From positions 35,686 through 99,685 of the forward strand of contig DIEY01000002.1 of NCBI GenBank assembly GCA_002418865.1: a stretch of 64,000 bases of DNA. Reading direction: 5' to 3'. This document shows, piece after piece, positions 54,344 to 62,840 of this stretch; positions within the stretch are counted from its first letter, which is position 1; the number at the start of each line of letters is the position of its first letter. Origin of the DNA: Bacteroidales bacterium UBA5762 (GTDB lineage: Bacteria > Bacteroidota > Bacteroidia > Bacteroidales > TTA-H9). A program made the position numbers and the translations under genes. The notes beneath the pieces are model-generated. The model was given only the letters and a program-made list of their open reading frames with translations, did no database searches and was not told the DNA's origin.

Positions 54344-54444
54344 TCATGTAGCAACAATCCTGAAGCCAAAGGTTTGGTATCAGGAAAAACCTTCTCAACA
54401 GTATTTATTAAAAATATTTAAATTTACTTTAAAAACTTACAACA

Positions 54445-54864
54445 ATGGCATTTTTTAGGTTTCAAGACCTGAGGGTCTATCAAAAAACGATGGAGTTTGT
54501 AACATGGGCTTCACGGATTGCCGAAGGGCATTATTCGAATGGACTAGGCCAGATCATTAGTAATAAGCTTATAGATGCTTCCTTGGCCATAGCATCAAGC
54601 ATAGCAGAAGGTTCGGCAGCGCCAAAACCAATCTTTATCGAGCATCTCAAACAAGCGAAGGCTCATGTAAGAGAATGCGTTGTATTGACAGAACTCATGC
54701 TATCTCTGAAATTATTAAATGAACGTAATTATGAGTATGCCTACTCTATGCTCTCTGAAATCATTAGAATGATAGGAGGACTTATTACATCATTAAGTAA
54801 GGATGTAGACGAAACACCCAGAAACAAACAAGACAATGAACAGGAAAACGACATCAATGTGTAA
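54445..54864 (+). CDS. Four-helix-bundle protein (23S rRNA-IVP / S23 family)
   Basis: 139 residues. FRFQDLRVYQKTMEFV at the N-terminus and LIDASLAIASSIAEGSAAP in helix 2 are the marks of the family first seen as an ORF in intervening sequences of 23S rRNA; AHVRECVVLTELMLSLKLL and the fourth helix follow. About 20 extra charged residues (DETPRNKQDNEQENDINV) extend the tail. Function is not established; these proteins form oligomers. It lies between serA and DUF1015 in the same direction, 38 nt before the latter. Confidence 0.87.
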   Translation: MAFFRFQDLRVYQKTMEFVTWASRIAEGHYSNGLGQIISNKLIDASLAIASSIAEGSAAPKPIFIEHLKQAKAHVRECVVLTELMLSLKLLNERNYEYAYSMLSEIIRMIGGLITSLSKDVDETPRNKQDNEQENDINV

Positions 54865-54902
54865 ATTCAAACTTTAAAATTACTTTTAAAACTATCAAAC
54901 TT

Positions 54903-56150
54903 ATGGCTATTATAAAACCCTTTAAAGGACTTAGACCCCCAAAAGAAATTGCCCATCTTGTAGCTGCCCGGCCTTATGATGTGCTCAGCTCAGATGAAGC
55001 TCGCCAGGAAGCTCAAGGCAACCCTTATTCACTTTTACATATTACCAAACCTGAAATTGATCTCCCGATTGGTACAGATGAGCATTCTCAAGAAGTATAT
55101 CTAAAGGCTGCTGAAAATTTTCTCATGTTTAGAGAAAAACGATGGCTTGTACCTGATGAAAAAGATTTACTCTACATTTATGCTCAAACCATGGATGGTC
55201 GCACACAATACGGAATTGTAGGATGCGCAGCCGTTGACGACTACTTCAATGGTGTAATAAAACGTCACGAACTCACCCGAAAAGACAAAGAAGAAGACCG
55301 GATGAAACATGTTATGATTACGAATGCTAATCTCGAACCCGTCTTTTTTACTTATCCTGCCGTTAAAGAAATAGATGAAATTGTAAACCAAATTGTTAAC
55401 ACAACCTCGCCGGTTTATGATTTCACTGCACCCGATGGAATTGGACATCATTTCTGGCTCATCGAAAATAATGACATTATACAGAAAATTGTGCAGCTTT
55501 TTGCCAAAATTCCGCATACTTATGTAGCCGATGGACATCATCGAACTGCCGCAGCGGCCCTTGTTGGGGCCGAGAAAAGAAGAATGAACCCTAATCATAA
55601 AGGGGATGAAGAATATAACTTTTTCATGGCAGTTCATTTCCCCGACAATCAACTAAGAATTATTGATTACAACCGTGTAGTAAAAGATTTAAACGGATTG
55701 TCGAAAGAAGAATTTCTGGAAAAGCTCAAACAACATTTTGTAATCGTCGAGAAAGGCCAGCAACCTTACAAACCTTCTCGCATGCATGAATTCAGTATGT
55801 ATCTTGATGGAAGATGGTATTCTTTAGAAGCTCTGGCACATACTTATGATGAGAATGATCCAATTGACGTTCTCGATGTTACCATTCTTAGCCGATATAT
55901 TCTCGATGAGATTTTAGGAATTAAAGACCTGAGAACCGATAAACGCATTGATTTTGTGGGAGGTATAAGAGGAATGCAGGAATTGAGTCGGCGAGTGAAT
56001 AGTGGCGAAATGGCCGTTGCTTTTGCCTTATATCCCGTTTCATTAAAACAATTAATGGCTATTGCAGATTCAGGCCGAATAATGCCACCAAAAACTACCT
56101 GGTTCGAACCCAAATTGCGCTCAGGACTCGTAGTTCACTTACTCGACTGA
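54903..56150 (+). CDS. DUF1015 family protein
   Basis: 415 residues, near the family's usual length. FKGLRPPKEIAHLVAARPYDVLSSDEAR at the start (shown by FKGLRPPKEIAHLVAARPYD), NPYSLLHITKPEIDLP, HELTRKDKEEDRMKHVMITNANLEPVFF-type stretch and IADGHHR-like YVADGHHRTAAAALVGA (residues ~205-220) are diagnostic. It is often encoded with serA in Bacteroidota, which suggests a role in serine or one-carbon metabolism, but the activity is not known to me. Confidence 0.88.
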   Translation: MAIIKPFKGLRPPKEIAHLVAARPYDVLSSDEARQEAQGNPYSLLHITKPEIDLPIGTDEHSQEVYLKAAENFLMFREKRWLVPDEKDLLYIYAQTMDGRTQYGIVGCAAVDDYFNGVIKRHELTRKDKEEDRMKHVMITNANLEPVFFTYPAVKEIDEIVNQIVNTTSPVYDFTAPDGIGHHFWLIENNDIIQKIVQLFAKIPHTYVADGHHRTAAAALVGAEKRRMNPNHKGDEEYNFFMAVHFPDNQLRIIDYNRVVKDLNGLSKEEFLEKLKQHFVIVEKGQQPYKPSRMHEFSMYLDGRWYSLEALAHTYDENDPIDVLDVTILSRYILDEILGIKDLRTDKRIDFVGGIRGMQELSRRVNSGEMAVAFALYPVSLKQLMAIADSGRIMPPKTTWFEPKLRSGLVVHLLD

Positions 56151-56404
56151 ATTTAATAGAAATCCTCGTTTATTTTATTCGTTTAAAATACCGCTTTCGT
56201 TATTTCAACACACCTAAAGAGCCCTACTTCTCCTGTATGGGCTCTACTTATTATTTTATTTCACTCTCACTCTACTTTTTTTAAATAAAACCTGAACATT
56301 TTAAACTTCGTATTGTTAATTTGTTAACAATAGAGAATTATCAGTTTTACTTCTAACTTTCTTAAAATTAGATTAAAACATAATTTAAAATAAATTTCAA
56401 ACAC

Positions 56405-56410
56405 AGGAGG
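56405..56410 (+). promoter_or_regulatory. Strong Shine-Dalgarno of the SDR gene
   Basis: AGGAGG, 4 nt before ATG. Most genes in this window lack such a site, as usual in Bacteroidota. Confidence 0.7.
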
Positions 56411-56414
56411 TAAT

Positions 56415-57167
56415 ATGAAAAAATTAGAAAACAAAGTGGCTATTGTCACTGGTGCCGCTCGAGGCATGGGAAAAGAAGAAGCCAAGTTATTTGCTAAAGA
56501 AGGTGCTAAAGTAGTAGTAGCCGACATTATTGAAAACGAAGCTGAAGAAGTTGCTAAGGAAATCATTCAGAATGGAGGTGAAGCTATGGCATACAAACTC
56601 GACGTTTCGAAAGCAAAAAACTGGGAAAAGATGGTGGAGGCCGTAGTAGAAAAATGGGGCAAGGTAGATGTACTAGTCAACAATGCAGGAATTCTGAGCT
56701 TGACTGGCGTTGAGGATACGACCGAAGAAGAATGGGACAAGGTAATGGCCGTCAACGCCAAAGGCAATTTTCTTGGAGTAAAATATGTGTTGCCAGCCAT
56801 GAAAAAAGCTCAAAAAGGCTCTATTATCAACATTTCTTCTATTTTCGGGCTTATAGGTTCAGGAGCTTCTGCAGCTTATCATGCCTCGAAAGGGGCTGTT
56901 CGATTATTTACCAAAACAGTTGCTGCCGAATTAGCCAAATACAACATTAGAGTAAATTCGATTCATCCGGGAGTGATTAGGACTGCGATGACCGACGAAT
57001 TACTCAAAGACCCTGCAAATACCAAGAATCTTCTTGGAACCACTGTGTTAGGAAGGCCTGCAGAATCCATAGAAGTAGCTTATGGAGCATTGTTCCTTGC
57101 TTCTGATGAATCATCTTACATGACCGGTTCTGAACTGGTTATCGATGGCGGCTACACCGCTTTATAA
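56415..57167 (+). CDS. Short-chain dehydrogenase/reductase
   Basis: 250 residues, classical SDR. TGAARGMGKEEA (residues ~13-24) is the NAD(P) loop, VVVADI with Asp at the end of strand 2 suggests NAD(H), NNAG (~89-92) follows, and the catalytic Ser-Tyr-Lys are in INISSIFG and YHASKGA (~155-161). The C-terminal LASDESSYMTGSELVIDGGYT matches glucose 1-dehydrogenase/FabG-like SDRs. The substrate, an alcohol, sugar or 3-oxoacyl compound, cannot be set. The strong Shine-Dalgarno and Lys/Glu-rich make-up differ from its neighbours and hint at transfer from another phylum. Confidence 0.88.
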   Translation: MKKLENKVAIVTGAARGMGKEEAKLFAKEGAKVVVADIIENEAEEVAKEIIQNGGEAMAYKLDVSKAKNWEKMVEAVVEKWGKVDVLVNNAGILSLTGVEDTTEEEWDKVMAVNAKGNFLGVKYVLPAMKKAQKGSIINISSIFGLIGSGASAAYHASKGAVRLFTKTVAAELAKYNIRVNSIHPGVIRTAMTDELLKDPANTKNLLGTTVLGRPAESIEVAYGALFLASDESSYMTGSELVIDGGYTAL

Positions 57168-57178
57168 CACGAAAATGA

Positions 57179-57210
57179 AAAGAGAGAATAGAAACTCATA
57201 GTCTCTCTTT
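57179..57210 (+). terminator. Possible terminator of the SDR gene
   Basis: AAAGAGAGA / TCTCTCTTT, 9-bp stem with a 14-nt loop, 12 nt after the stop; weak T-tail. Confidence 0.5.
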
Positions 57211-57299
57211 ACTCCTTTCACAGAGTAGCTTTTGCTACAATGTAATATGAGGGTTTTTAGAACTTATATCCTCATTGAATCATGAATGAATAAAATTAG

Positions 57300-57328
57300 A
57301 AAAGCCTGGCGAAATGTCAGGCTTTTTT
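57300..57328. terminator. Terminator between SDR and DUF5683 genes
   Basis: AAAAGCCTG / CAGGCTTTT with a 9-nt loop and T-run TTTTTT; works on the plus strand and, with the A's, on the minus strand. Confidence 0.82.
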
Positions 57329-57392
57329 GTTGGCTAATAGACTTGGTTTGATAGAAAATCTCAAACGAATTTAAACATAGAGGTAAACCTAT

Positions 57393-57977
57393 TTATCTTC
57401 GTTGTGGTATTTTATAAGTTATTGCTAAGGAAGGATATAAAAAAGGAGTATGAGTGATAGGAGGAGGAGAAGGAGTGACAAGGCCCATGCTTAAATTTTC
57501 AGAAATATCAAATGATGAAAGATGAGCATCGACAGTGGCATCTACGGCGTTCAGGATATAAACAAAACCAGCAATAATGTAACTGAGTTCCATATTTCGA
57601 CGGTAATAGTCTCTTTGAGCGCGAAGTTGATCGGCGGTATATTTCACAGCATAATCATTAGGAGGTTCTCCAGAAAGATTATTAATTTTAAAATTGTAAG
57701 CATCTTTAAACTTGTGATATTCATCACTATTAGTAATAGCGAAATATCCCGTTGCAGCAAATCCGGCATAAATGATAGGAATTTTCCAATATTTATGATT
57801 ATAGGCCTGCCCGAGACCTGGTAGAGCTAACGACATGATAGTAGCCGTTCGAGGCGAGCGTACTTTATGCCTTTGATTAACAGTATCTTGAGCCGAATTA
57901 ACCAATGGGAATAGAAATAATAGACAAACGAAAAGAATTGCATTTTTGAATCCCGCCATGGAAAGATGTTTTGGCAT
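57393..57977 (-). CDS. DUF5683-type membrane protein
   Basis: 194 residues from MPKHLSMAGF; this start lies 1 nt after the parB stop, and longer versions would overlap parB by 80 nt. Signal peptide or anchor (AILFVCLLFLFPLVNSAQ), then RSPRTATIMSLALPGLGQAYNHKYWKIPIIYAGFAATGYF-type motif (shown by PGLGQAYNHKYWKIP), the hallmark of the family, a charged helix (QLRAQRDYYRRNMELS) and a further helix. It is commonly encoded after parA-parB in Bacteroidota; its role there is unknown. Confidence 0.82.
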   Translation of the reverse strand: MPKHLSMAGFKNAILFVCLLFLFPLVNSAQDTVNQRHKVRSPRTATIMSLALPGLGQAYNHKYWKIPIIYAGFAATGYFAITNSDEYHKFKDAYNFKINNLSGEPPNDYAVKYTADQLRAQRDYYRRNMELSYIIAGFVYILNAVDATVDAHLSSFDISENLSMGLVTPSPPPITHTPFLYPSLAITYKIPQRR

Positions 57978-57978
57978 G

Positions 57979-58887
57979 TCATTCTTGCAAGAGAGCTTGA
58001 ATTTTTTGAAATTCTTCCTCATTCTTGAATCGGATGACGATTTGGCCTTTCCCTTTGGCATTACATGAAATCTGAACCTTGGTACCCAATTTTTGAGCCA
58101 GATTGTCTTGGAAAGATAGATAGGAATCGGGCAGTGTAATTTTTTCAGTTTTAGATTTTTCTTCTTGATTTTCCTGAGAATTTTGAGCTTTTTTCAAATC
58201 ACGAACCCATTGTTCTACTTGACGGACAGATAGCTCTTTTTCGATAATTTCCTTAAGAATAATTAATTGATCTTCTATATCGTCGATATTAATAATGGCT
58301 CGTGCATGGCCCATACTAATTTGTCTGTCACGAATGGCGACCTGAACCTCAGGTGGTAATTTCAAAAGTCGCGTATAATTTACAACCGTAGAACGGTTTT
58401 GGCCCACCTTATTGGCCACTTCATTTACCGTAACACCTACCTCATCGATAAGGCGTTGATAGCTCATTGCAATTTCTAAAGGATTGAGATCGTTGCGGTG
58501 AATATTTTCAACGAGGGCCATTTCGAGCATTTCTTCATCATTGGCTATACGTATGAAGGCAGGAATTCTATCGAGACCAGCAATCTTGGCAGCTCTAATC
58601 CTACGTTCACCCGTGATGAGTTGATACTTATCATAACCCATCTTTCTGACAGTGATAGGTTGAATGATGCCTTGCTGACGAATAGATTCTGCCAATTCGT
58701 TGAGAGAAGCTTCTTCAAATTCTGAACGGGGTTGAAAGGGATTAGTTTCAATCTTATCAATTTCAATTTCAGCAATTGCACCTGCCACGAATTCACCCGA
58801 AATATCTTTAGATGTAATGTCGGTTTCAGGACTCTGCAATATTGCACTCAGCCCTCTACCCAAGGCAGATTTCTTGTTAGTTGTCAT
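57979..58887 (-). CDS. parB: Chromosome-partitioning protein ParB
   Basis: 302 residues. N-terminal KSALGRGLSAIL, the ParB/Spo0J CTPase/nuclease-like domain with NPFQPRSEF (residues ~48-56), GERRIRAAKIAGL (~92-104) and ALVENIHRNDLNPLEIAMSY-type box II (shown by VENIHRNDLNPLE), then the HTH VNEVANKVGQNRSTVVNYTRLLKLP (part shown). It binds parS and loads onto DNA near the origin. The start overlaps the parA stop by 11 nt. No parS palindrome was recognised by eye. Confidence 0.95.
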   Translation of the reverse strand: MTTNKKSALGRGLSAILQSPETDITSKDISGEFVAGAIAEIEIDKIETNPFQPRSEFEEASLNELAESIRQQGIIQPITVRKMGYDKYQLITGERRIRAAKIAGLDRIPAFIRIANDEEMLEMALVENIHRNDLNPLEIAMSYQRLIDEVGVTVNEVANKVGQNRSTVVNYTRLLKLPPEVQVAIRDRQISMGHARAIINIDDIEDQLIILKEIIEKELSVRQVEQWVRDLKKAQNSQENQEEKSKTEKITLPDSYLSFQDNLAQKLGTKVQISCNAKGKGQIVIRFKNEEEFQKIQALLQE

Positions 58888-59692
58888 GGATATTCAGATT
58901 GTTTTGATTTACAATAGAATGTTTGGTAAGATTGTTTTTTTGCAAAATTTCTCTAGCTAAATTCAAATGGTTAGCTGCTCCTACGCTATCGGCATCGAAC
59001 ATAATAATAGACTGACCAAAACTCGGGGCTTCGCTTAATCGTGTATTCCGATTAATAATTGTATCAAAAACCATAGTTTGGAAGTGCATCTTTACTTCTT
59101 CTACAACTTGACGAGCAAGCCGTAAACGACTATCATACATAGTAAGCAAAATTCCTTCTATATCGAGCTCGGTATTTAGACGAGATTGCACAATTTTTAT
59201 TGTGTTGAGAAGTTTGCCCAAGCCTTCGAGGGCAAAATATTCACACTGAACGGGTATAATGACCGAATCGGCAGCCACCAAAGCATTTACGGTAATTAAG
59301 CCCAAGGAAGGTGAACAATCTATCAGTATGAAATCGTAATTATCTTTTATTGGAGCAAGTACTTTTCTCATCATTTTTTCTCTATTAGGCATATTAATCA
59401 TTTCTATTTCTGCTCCAACCAAATCAATATGTGCGGGAATGATGTCAAGATTAGGGGTTTCGGTTGTAAGTATGATTTTATCGGATTCGGCATTGCCAAT
59501 GATACATTCATATATACTGGATGTGATATTACGCGGGTCATAACCAAGGCCAGAGGTAGCATTTGCCTGAGGGTCAGCATCAACTACCAGTGTTTTATAT
59601 TCTAAAACGGCCAGGCTGGCTCCCAAGTTGATAACAGTTGTCGTTTTGCCTACACCTCCTTTTTGGTTCGCAATAGCGATAATTTTACCCAT
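58877..59692 (-). CDS. parA: Chromosome-partitioning ATPase ParA
   Basis: 271 residues from MGKIIAIANQKGGVGKTT; a TTG three codons upstream is in frame but the ATG fits all relatives. Deviant Walker A KGGVGKTT (residues ~11-18), VVDADPQANATSG (switch I, ~39-51) and DFILIDCSPSLGLIT (Walker B, ~115-129) are intact. It drives origin segregation with ParB. First gene of parA-parB-DUF5683. Confidence 0.96.
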   Translation of the reverse strand: MGKIIAIANQKGGVGKTTTVINLGASLAVLEYKTLVVDADPQANATSGLGYDPRNITSSIYECIIGNAESDKIILTTETPNLDIIPAHIDLVGAEIEMINMPNREKMMRKVLAPIKDNYDFILIDCSPSLGLITVNALVAADSVIIPVQCEYFALEGLGKLLNTIKIVQSRLNTELDIEGILLTMYDSRLRLARQVVEEVKMHFQTMVFDTIINRNTRLSEAPSFGQSIIMFDADSVGAANHLNLAREILQKNNLTKHSIVNQNNLNIHDN

Positions 59693-59821
59693 AATTTGCA
59701 ATTAAAAAAATAAGTTTTCCGTTAGCAAAATTACATATTTACACCTCTGCTTTGCATTTAATCAATTAAACCATAGCCCATCTCATAATAACCCATTGAA
59801 TAATACTTCAGTAACTTTTAT

Positions 59822-60145
59822 TCATGGTTCCTCATTATTATTTTGATGATCAGTTCTTGAATGAGACACTTCTATATTGGGATGTTCTTTGAGGAAATTC
59901 TTTAAAAAATCTTCTGCTTCATGGAAGGCTTTCGTCAGGTTCTCAATATCTTCTGGAAATACCCTCACCCTATTTCTTTCGTAAAAGAATTTACCACTAC
60001 GACTATCAAATCTTCGCTTACTCTCGGTAAGTGTTAAATAAATGCTTCTCTCACCCATTTTCACATCCAAATAGTATCTTCTTTCCCCTGCCATTATGGT
60101 CCTTGAGAATAATTCTTCGAAACCTTCTCTTTGTTTTTGTTCCAT
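59822..60145 (-). CDS. DUF3276 family PUR-alpha-like protein
   Basis: 107 residues from MEQKQREGFEELFS; an upstream in-frame extension would add a hydrophobic stretch and pass through the promoter box, so the internal ATG is preferred. RRYYLDVKMGERSIYLTLTESKRRF (part: RYYLDVKMGERSIYLTLTES) and NRVRVFPEDIENLTKAFHEA form the PUR-type beta-beta-beta-beta-alpha repeat that binds single-stranded DNA or RNA. The family is conserved in Bacteroidota; its role is unknown. Confidence 0.88.
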   Translation of the reverse strand: MEQKQREGFEELFSRTIMAGERRYYLDVKMGERSIYLTLTESKRRFDSRSGKFFYERNRVRVFPEDIENLTKAFHEAEDFLKNFLKEHPNIEVSHSRTDHQNNNEEP

Positions 60146-60174
60146 CTTTATCTTTTTTAAAAAATTTATAAGAA

Positions 60175-60205
60175 CAAAAATAAACACTAAAATCCCAACA
60201 AACAA
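60175..60205 (-). promoter_or_regulatory. Promoter of the DUF3276 gene
   Basis: On the minus strand TTG, 20-nt spacer, TATTTTTG (60182-60175). Confidence 0.6.
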
Positions 60206-60255
60206 CATTTTCAAACAAAGATTCGAATTATTTTATTCTGTGACAGCATGATTAG

Positions 60256-60286
60256 TTGTAACAAAATAGGGAATAGTGTACTTTTG
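60256..60286 (+). promoter_or_regulatory. Promoter of nusB
   Basis: TTG (60256-60258), 20-nt spacer, TACTTTTG (60279-60286), 27 nt before the start codon. Confidence 0.68.
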
Positions 60287-60312
60287 CAGCTGATTTTTGC
60301 TCCTTCTCAAAA

Positions 60313-61437
60313 ATGCTTACACGACGCCATCTTAGAATTAAGGTATTGCAGGCGCTTTATGCGTACCTTCAGTCCGATAACCATCAGATTGACATTGCCG
60401 AAAAACAATTAGTCAGTAGTATAGAGCATATCTACGATCTTGCTATAAATCAAATTTCATTTTTATTGAACTTATGGAAATTTGCCGCTGAGCGTCTAGA
60501 AGAAGGTAAATTAAAGTTCAGACCCAGTGAGGAAGATTTAAACCCTAATACTCGTTTCATCGACAACGCTTTTTTAAAAAAACTCAATAGCAATAATAGC
60601 CTGATGAAGCAAATTGAGCGATTAAAAATATCATGGACTGATTATGAGGAAGTTACAAGAAGAATCTATAAAAGCCTGCGTTCATCGAATGCTTATCGCG
60701 AATATCTAGAAAAATCACCAAACAGTTTTCGTGAAGATAAAAATTTTGTGTTGCAAATTTTTAATGATTTTATTGTAAACGACCTTGGTTTGCAAGCTAT
60801 TTTTGAAGAAAAGAACTTATTTTGGACGAATGACATCCGAGAAGAAACTATAGTGCTTAAGAAAGAAATATTATCTTCAGAAAATTCGGAGCAACTGGCC
60901 GATAGAGAAATACTTTCGAGAATTTTTCGACAGGAAGGTAAAGAAAACGAAGAGATTGAGGTGACCAGTTTCGAACAAAGTATTTACCAGGCGAATGATT
61001 ATTCCATAGCGGTTTGGATAGCCAACCGTATGATGAATGATGTGAAGGAAAATTGGAATGAATCTTCTCCCCTGCCTCCTTTGTTGAAAACTTCAGATGA
61101 TTCTGAGGATAATGACATGGAGTTTTTATTGAGTTTATTCCGTAAAACTATACTTCATTTCGACGAATACAACGAATATATTACCGAGAAAATCATTAAT
61201 TGGGACTTAGAAAGAATTGCCGTTATGGATGCCATTCTTTTAAAGATGGCCATTACTGAAATTTTAGAATTTTCATATATTCCCATAAAAGTTACTATGA
61301 ATGAATATATAGAATTAGCAAAAATCTACAGTACACCAAAGAGCAGCCAATTTATTAATGGAATGCTCGATAAAATTGTTGGTTCGCTTAAAAATAGGAA
61401 TTTAATAAAGAAAGCAGGTAGGGGATTATTTGAATAA
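60313..61437 (+). CDS. nusB: Transcription antitermination factor NusB (long form)
   Basis: 374 residues, while E. coli NusB has about 140 and Bacteroidota forms I know about 310. The N-terminus LTRRHLRIKVLQALYAYLQS and the C-terminal NusB core FDEYNEYITEKIINWDLERIAVMDAILLKMAITEIL (part: INWDLERIAVMDAILLKMA), IPIKVTMNEYIELAKIYSTPKSSQFINGMLD (part: VTMNEYIELAKIYST) are clear. The middle (~50-280) is a helical insertion, with an acidic, poorly ordered piece SSPLPPLLKTSDDSEDND. NusB with NusE/S10 binds boxA of rRNA transcripts. Confidence 0.93.
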   Translation: MLTRRHLRIKVLQALYAYLQSDNHQIDIAEKQLVSSIEHIYDLAINQISFLLNLWKFAAERLEEGKLKFRPSEEDLNPNTRFIDNAFLKKLNSNNSLMKQIERLKISWTDYEEVTRRIYKSLRSSNAYREYLEKSPNSFREDKNFVLQIFNDFIVNDLGLQAIFEEKNLFWTNDIREETIVLKKEILSSENSEQLADREILSRIFRQEGKENEEIEVTSFEQSIYQANDYSIAVWIANRMMNDVKENWNESSPLPPLLKTSDDSEDNDMEFLLSLFRKTILHFDEYNEYITEKIINWDLERIAVMDAILLKMAITEILEFSYIPIKVTMNEYIELAKIYSTPKSSQFINGMLDKIVGSLKNRNLIKKAGRGLFE

Positions 61438-61448
61438 GGTGCATTGCT

Positions 61449-62084
61449 TTATTTTCGACCGAAATCTGCAGGATTCTCTCCCCAATGTTCAGTATCCCAT
61501 TTCAAAAGTAGATTATTCCATTCATTATTTTGAAGCCAGTTCTCGGCTCTTGCAATAAGCTCGAACAAATATTTATTGTTCTCATTCTGGATTAATTTAG
61601 TTTTTGCCTTTCGATTTTTTATCCATTGGATTGCATTGAGTGAATCAGAGTAAATAGGAATGTTTAAACCCTTTTGCTTACATAATGCTAAGGCATGAAC
61701 AATAGCCAAAAATTCTCCAATATTGTTAGTCCCATCTTTAAAAGGACCTTGATAAAATACTTGTTTCCGAGTGGATGTATCAACCCCTCTATACTCGAGA
61801 ATTCCTGGATTGCCCGAACAAGCAGCATCTACGCAAATACTTGGCACAATAATCTCAGAGCTGGAAGATTTTTCATTTTCCTGATCCTCCTCAAATAAAG
61901 CATTAGATTCTAAATATTTATCTGGCGTTTGTTCGAATGCCCTTTGTGCTGATAGTTCATCATAAAAGCCTCTGTATTTTGCATTAGGGAATCCTTTTAC
62001 CCTTTTTAAACATTCCTCCCATGAATCGACTATGCCTGGCTGTGTTCCTTCCCATATTACGTAATATTTATATTTCTTTTTCAT
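61449..62084 (-). CDS. rnhA: Ribonuclease H1 with N-terminal viroplasmin domain
   Basis: 211 residues. Residues 1-52 (KYYVIWEGTQPGIVDSWEEC, YRGFYDELSAQRAF) are the Caulimovirus viroplasmin/HBD domain that binds RNA-DNA hybrids; the RNase H domain follows at ~80-211 with catalytic VDAACSGNPG (Asp), NIGEFLAIVHAL (Glu), YSDSLNAIQWI (Asp) and ENPADFGRK (Asp). It removes RNA from hybrids in the cytoplasm. It converges on nusB with an 11-nt gap and no visible terminator. Confidence 0.94.
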   Translation of the reverse strand: MKKKYKYYVIWEGTQPGIVDSWEECLKRVKGFPNAKYRGFYDELSAQRAFEQTPDKYLESNALFEEDQENEKSSSSEIIVPSICVDAACSGNPGILEYRGVDTSTRKQVFYQGPFKDGTNNIGEFLAIVHALALCKQKGLNIPIYSDSLNAIQWIKNRKAKTKLIQNENNKYLFELIARAENWLQNNEWNNLLLKWDTEHWGENPADFGRK

Positions 62085-62291
62085 CTTTTTTATCTATCAA
62101 TAGCCTCTTGAACTTTAGACAGAATTTAGTTTTATCCATGCATAACAAACACATATGGTGAATTCTGATTTGCACACATTATATTGTACAAATTTAGACC
62201 ATTTTAACAGTGATTGAATGATTTTAAAGATATAGGCTATCATCACCTTTAATGAGTTTACCATTGAAGTCGAGACAGATGGGCAGAAGAA

Positions 62292-62323
62292 TTGAGTTTT
62301 TATTTTACTAAGGTATATCTTTG
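62292..62323 (+). promoter_or_regulatory. Promoter of the DUF2721 gene
   Basis: TTG (62292-62294), 21-nt spacer, TATCTTTG (62316-62323), 28 nt before ATG. Confidence 0.68.
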
Positions 62324-62350
62324 TGCTTCCCATTTTTAATTATTCATAAA

Positions 62351-62836
62351 ATGATATCCATTGATTCAGTTAGACTTATCGAGACCATGTTAGCCCCAGG
62401 GATCATGATTTCGGCTTGTGGTCTTCTTTTGCTCGGAATACATAATAAATATGGCATTGTAGTGAATCGTATCCGAGTACTTGAAGAAGAAAAGAGAAAT
62501 CTAATACCTGGTTTTATTGAAAAAACTTTAAATATTTATCAAAGCAAGCGATTAGAAAGCATTGAATCACAGATTATTCGTTTCGAATATAGAGTAAAAC
62601 TTATCCGTAATGTCGTATTTTTCTATACCTTATCGGTGGCCTTGTTTGTCATGAGTTCATTAAGCATTGGTTTAAACCATTTATTAAAAGTGGATTGGCT
62701 CAATCCCTTATCATTGATTTTTTTCTTAACAGGTATGTTATGTGTTTTAATAGGAATCATATTTGCAGCACATGAAGTTTGGAAAGGATATGAGATTGTG
62801 CGAATAGAGGTACGAGAAAGTAAAATTCCCATATAA
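62351..62836 (+). CDS. DUF2721 family membrane protein
   Basis: 161 residues from MISIDSVRLIETMLAPG; a start ten codons earlier would overlap the promoter -7 box. IETMLAPGIMISACGLLLLGIHNKYG (part: MLAPGIMISACGLLLL) is the family's first helix, then NRIRVLEEEKRNL, a central charged helix and two transmembrane helices. The family is bacterial and of unknown function at the inner membrane. The next gene starts 4 nt after the stop, so the two are probably one operon. Confidence 0.82.
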   Translation: MISIDSVRLIETMLAPGIMISACGLLLLGIHNKYGIVVNRIRVLEEEKRNLIPGFIEKTLNIYQSKRLESIESQIIRFEYRVKLIRNVVFFYTLSVALFVMSSLSIGLNHLLKVDWLNPLSLIFFLTGMLCVLIGIIFAAHEVWKGYEIVRIEVRESKIPI

Positions 62837-62840
62837 ATTT

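Noticed and set aside
55167..55652. 161-codon minus-strand frame opposite the DUF1015 gene
   Set aside because: No motif, fully inside a conserved gene.
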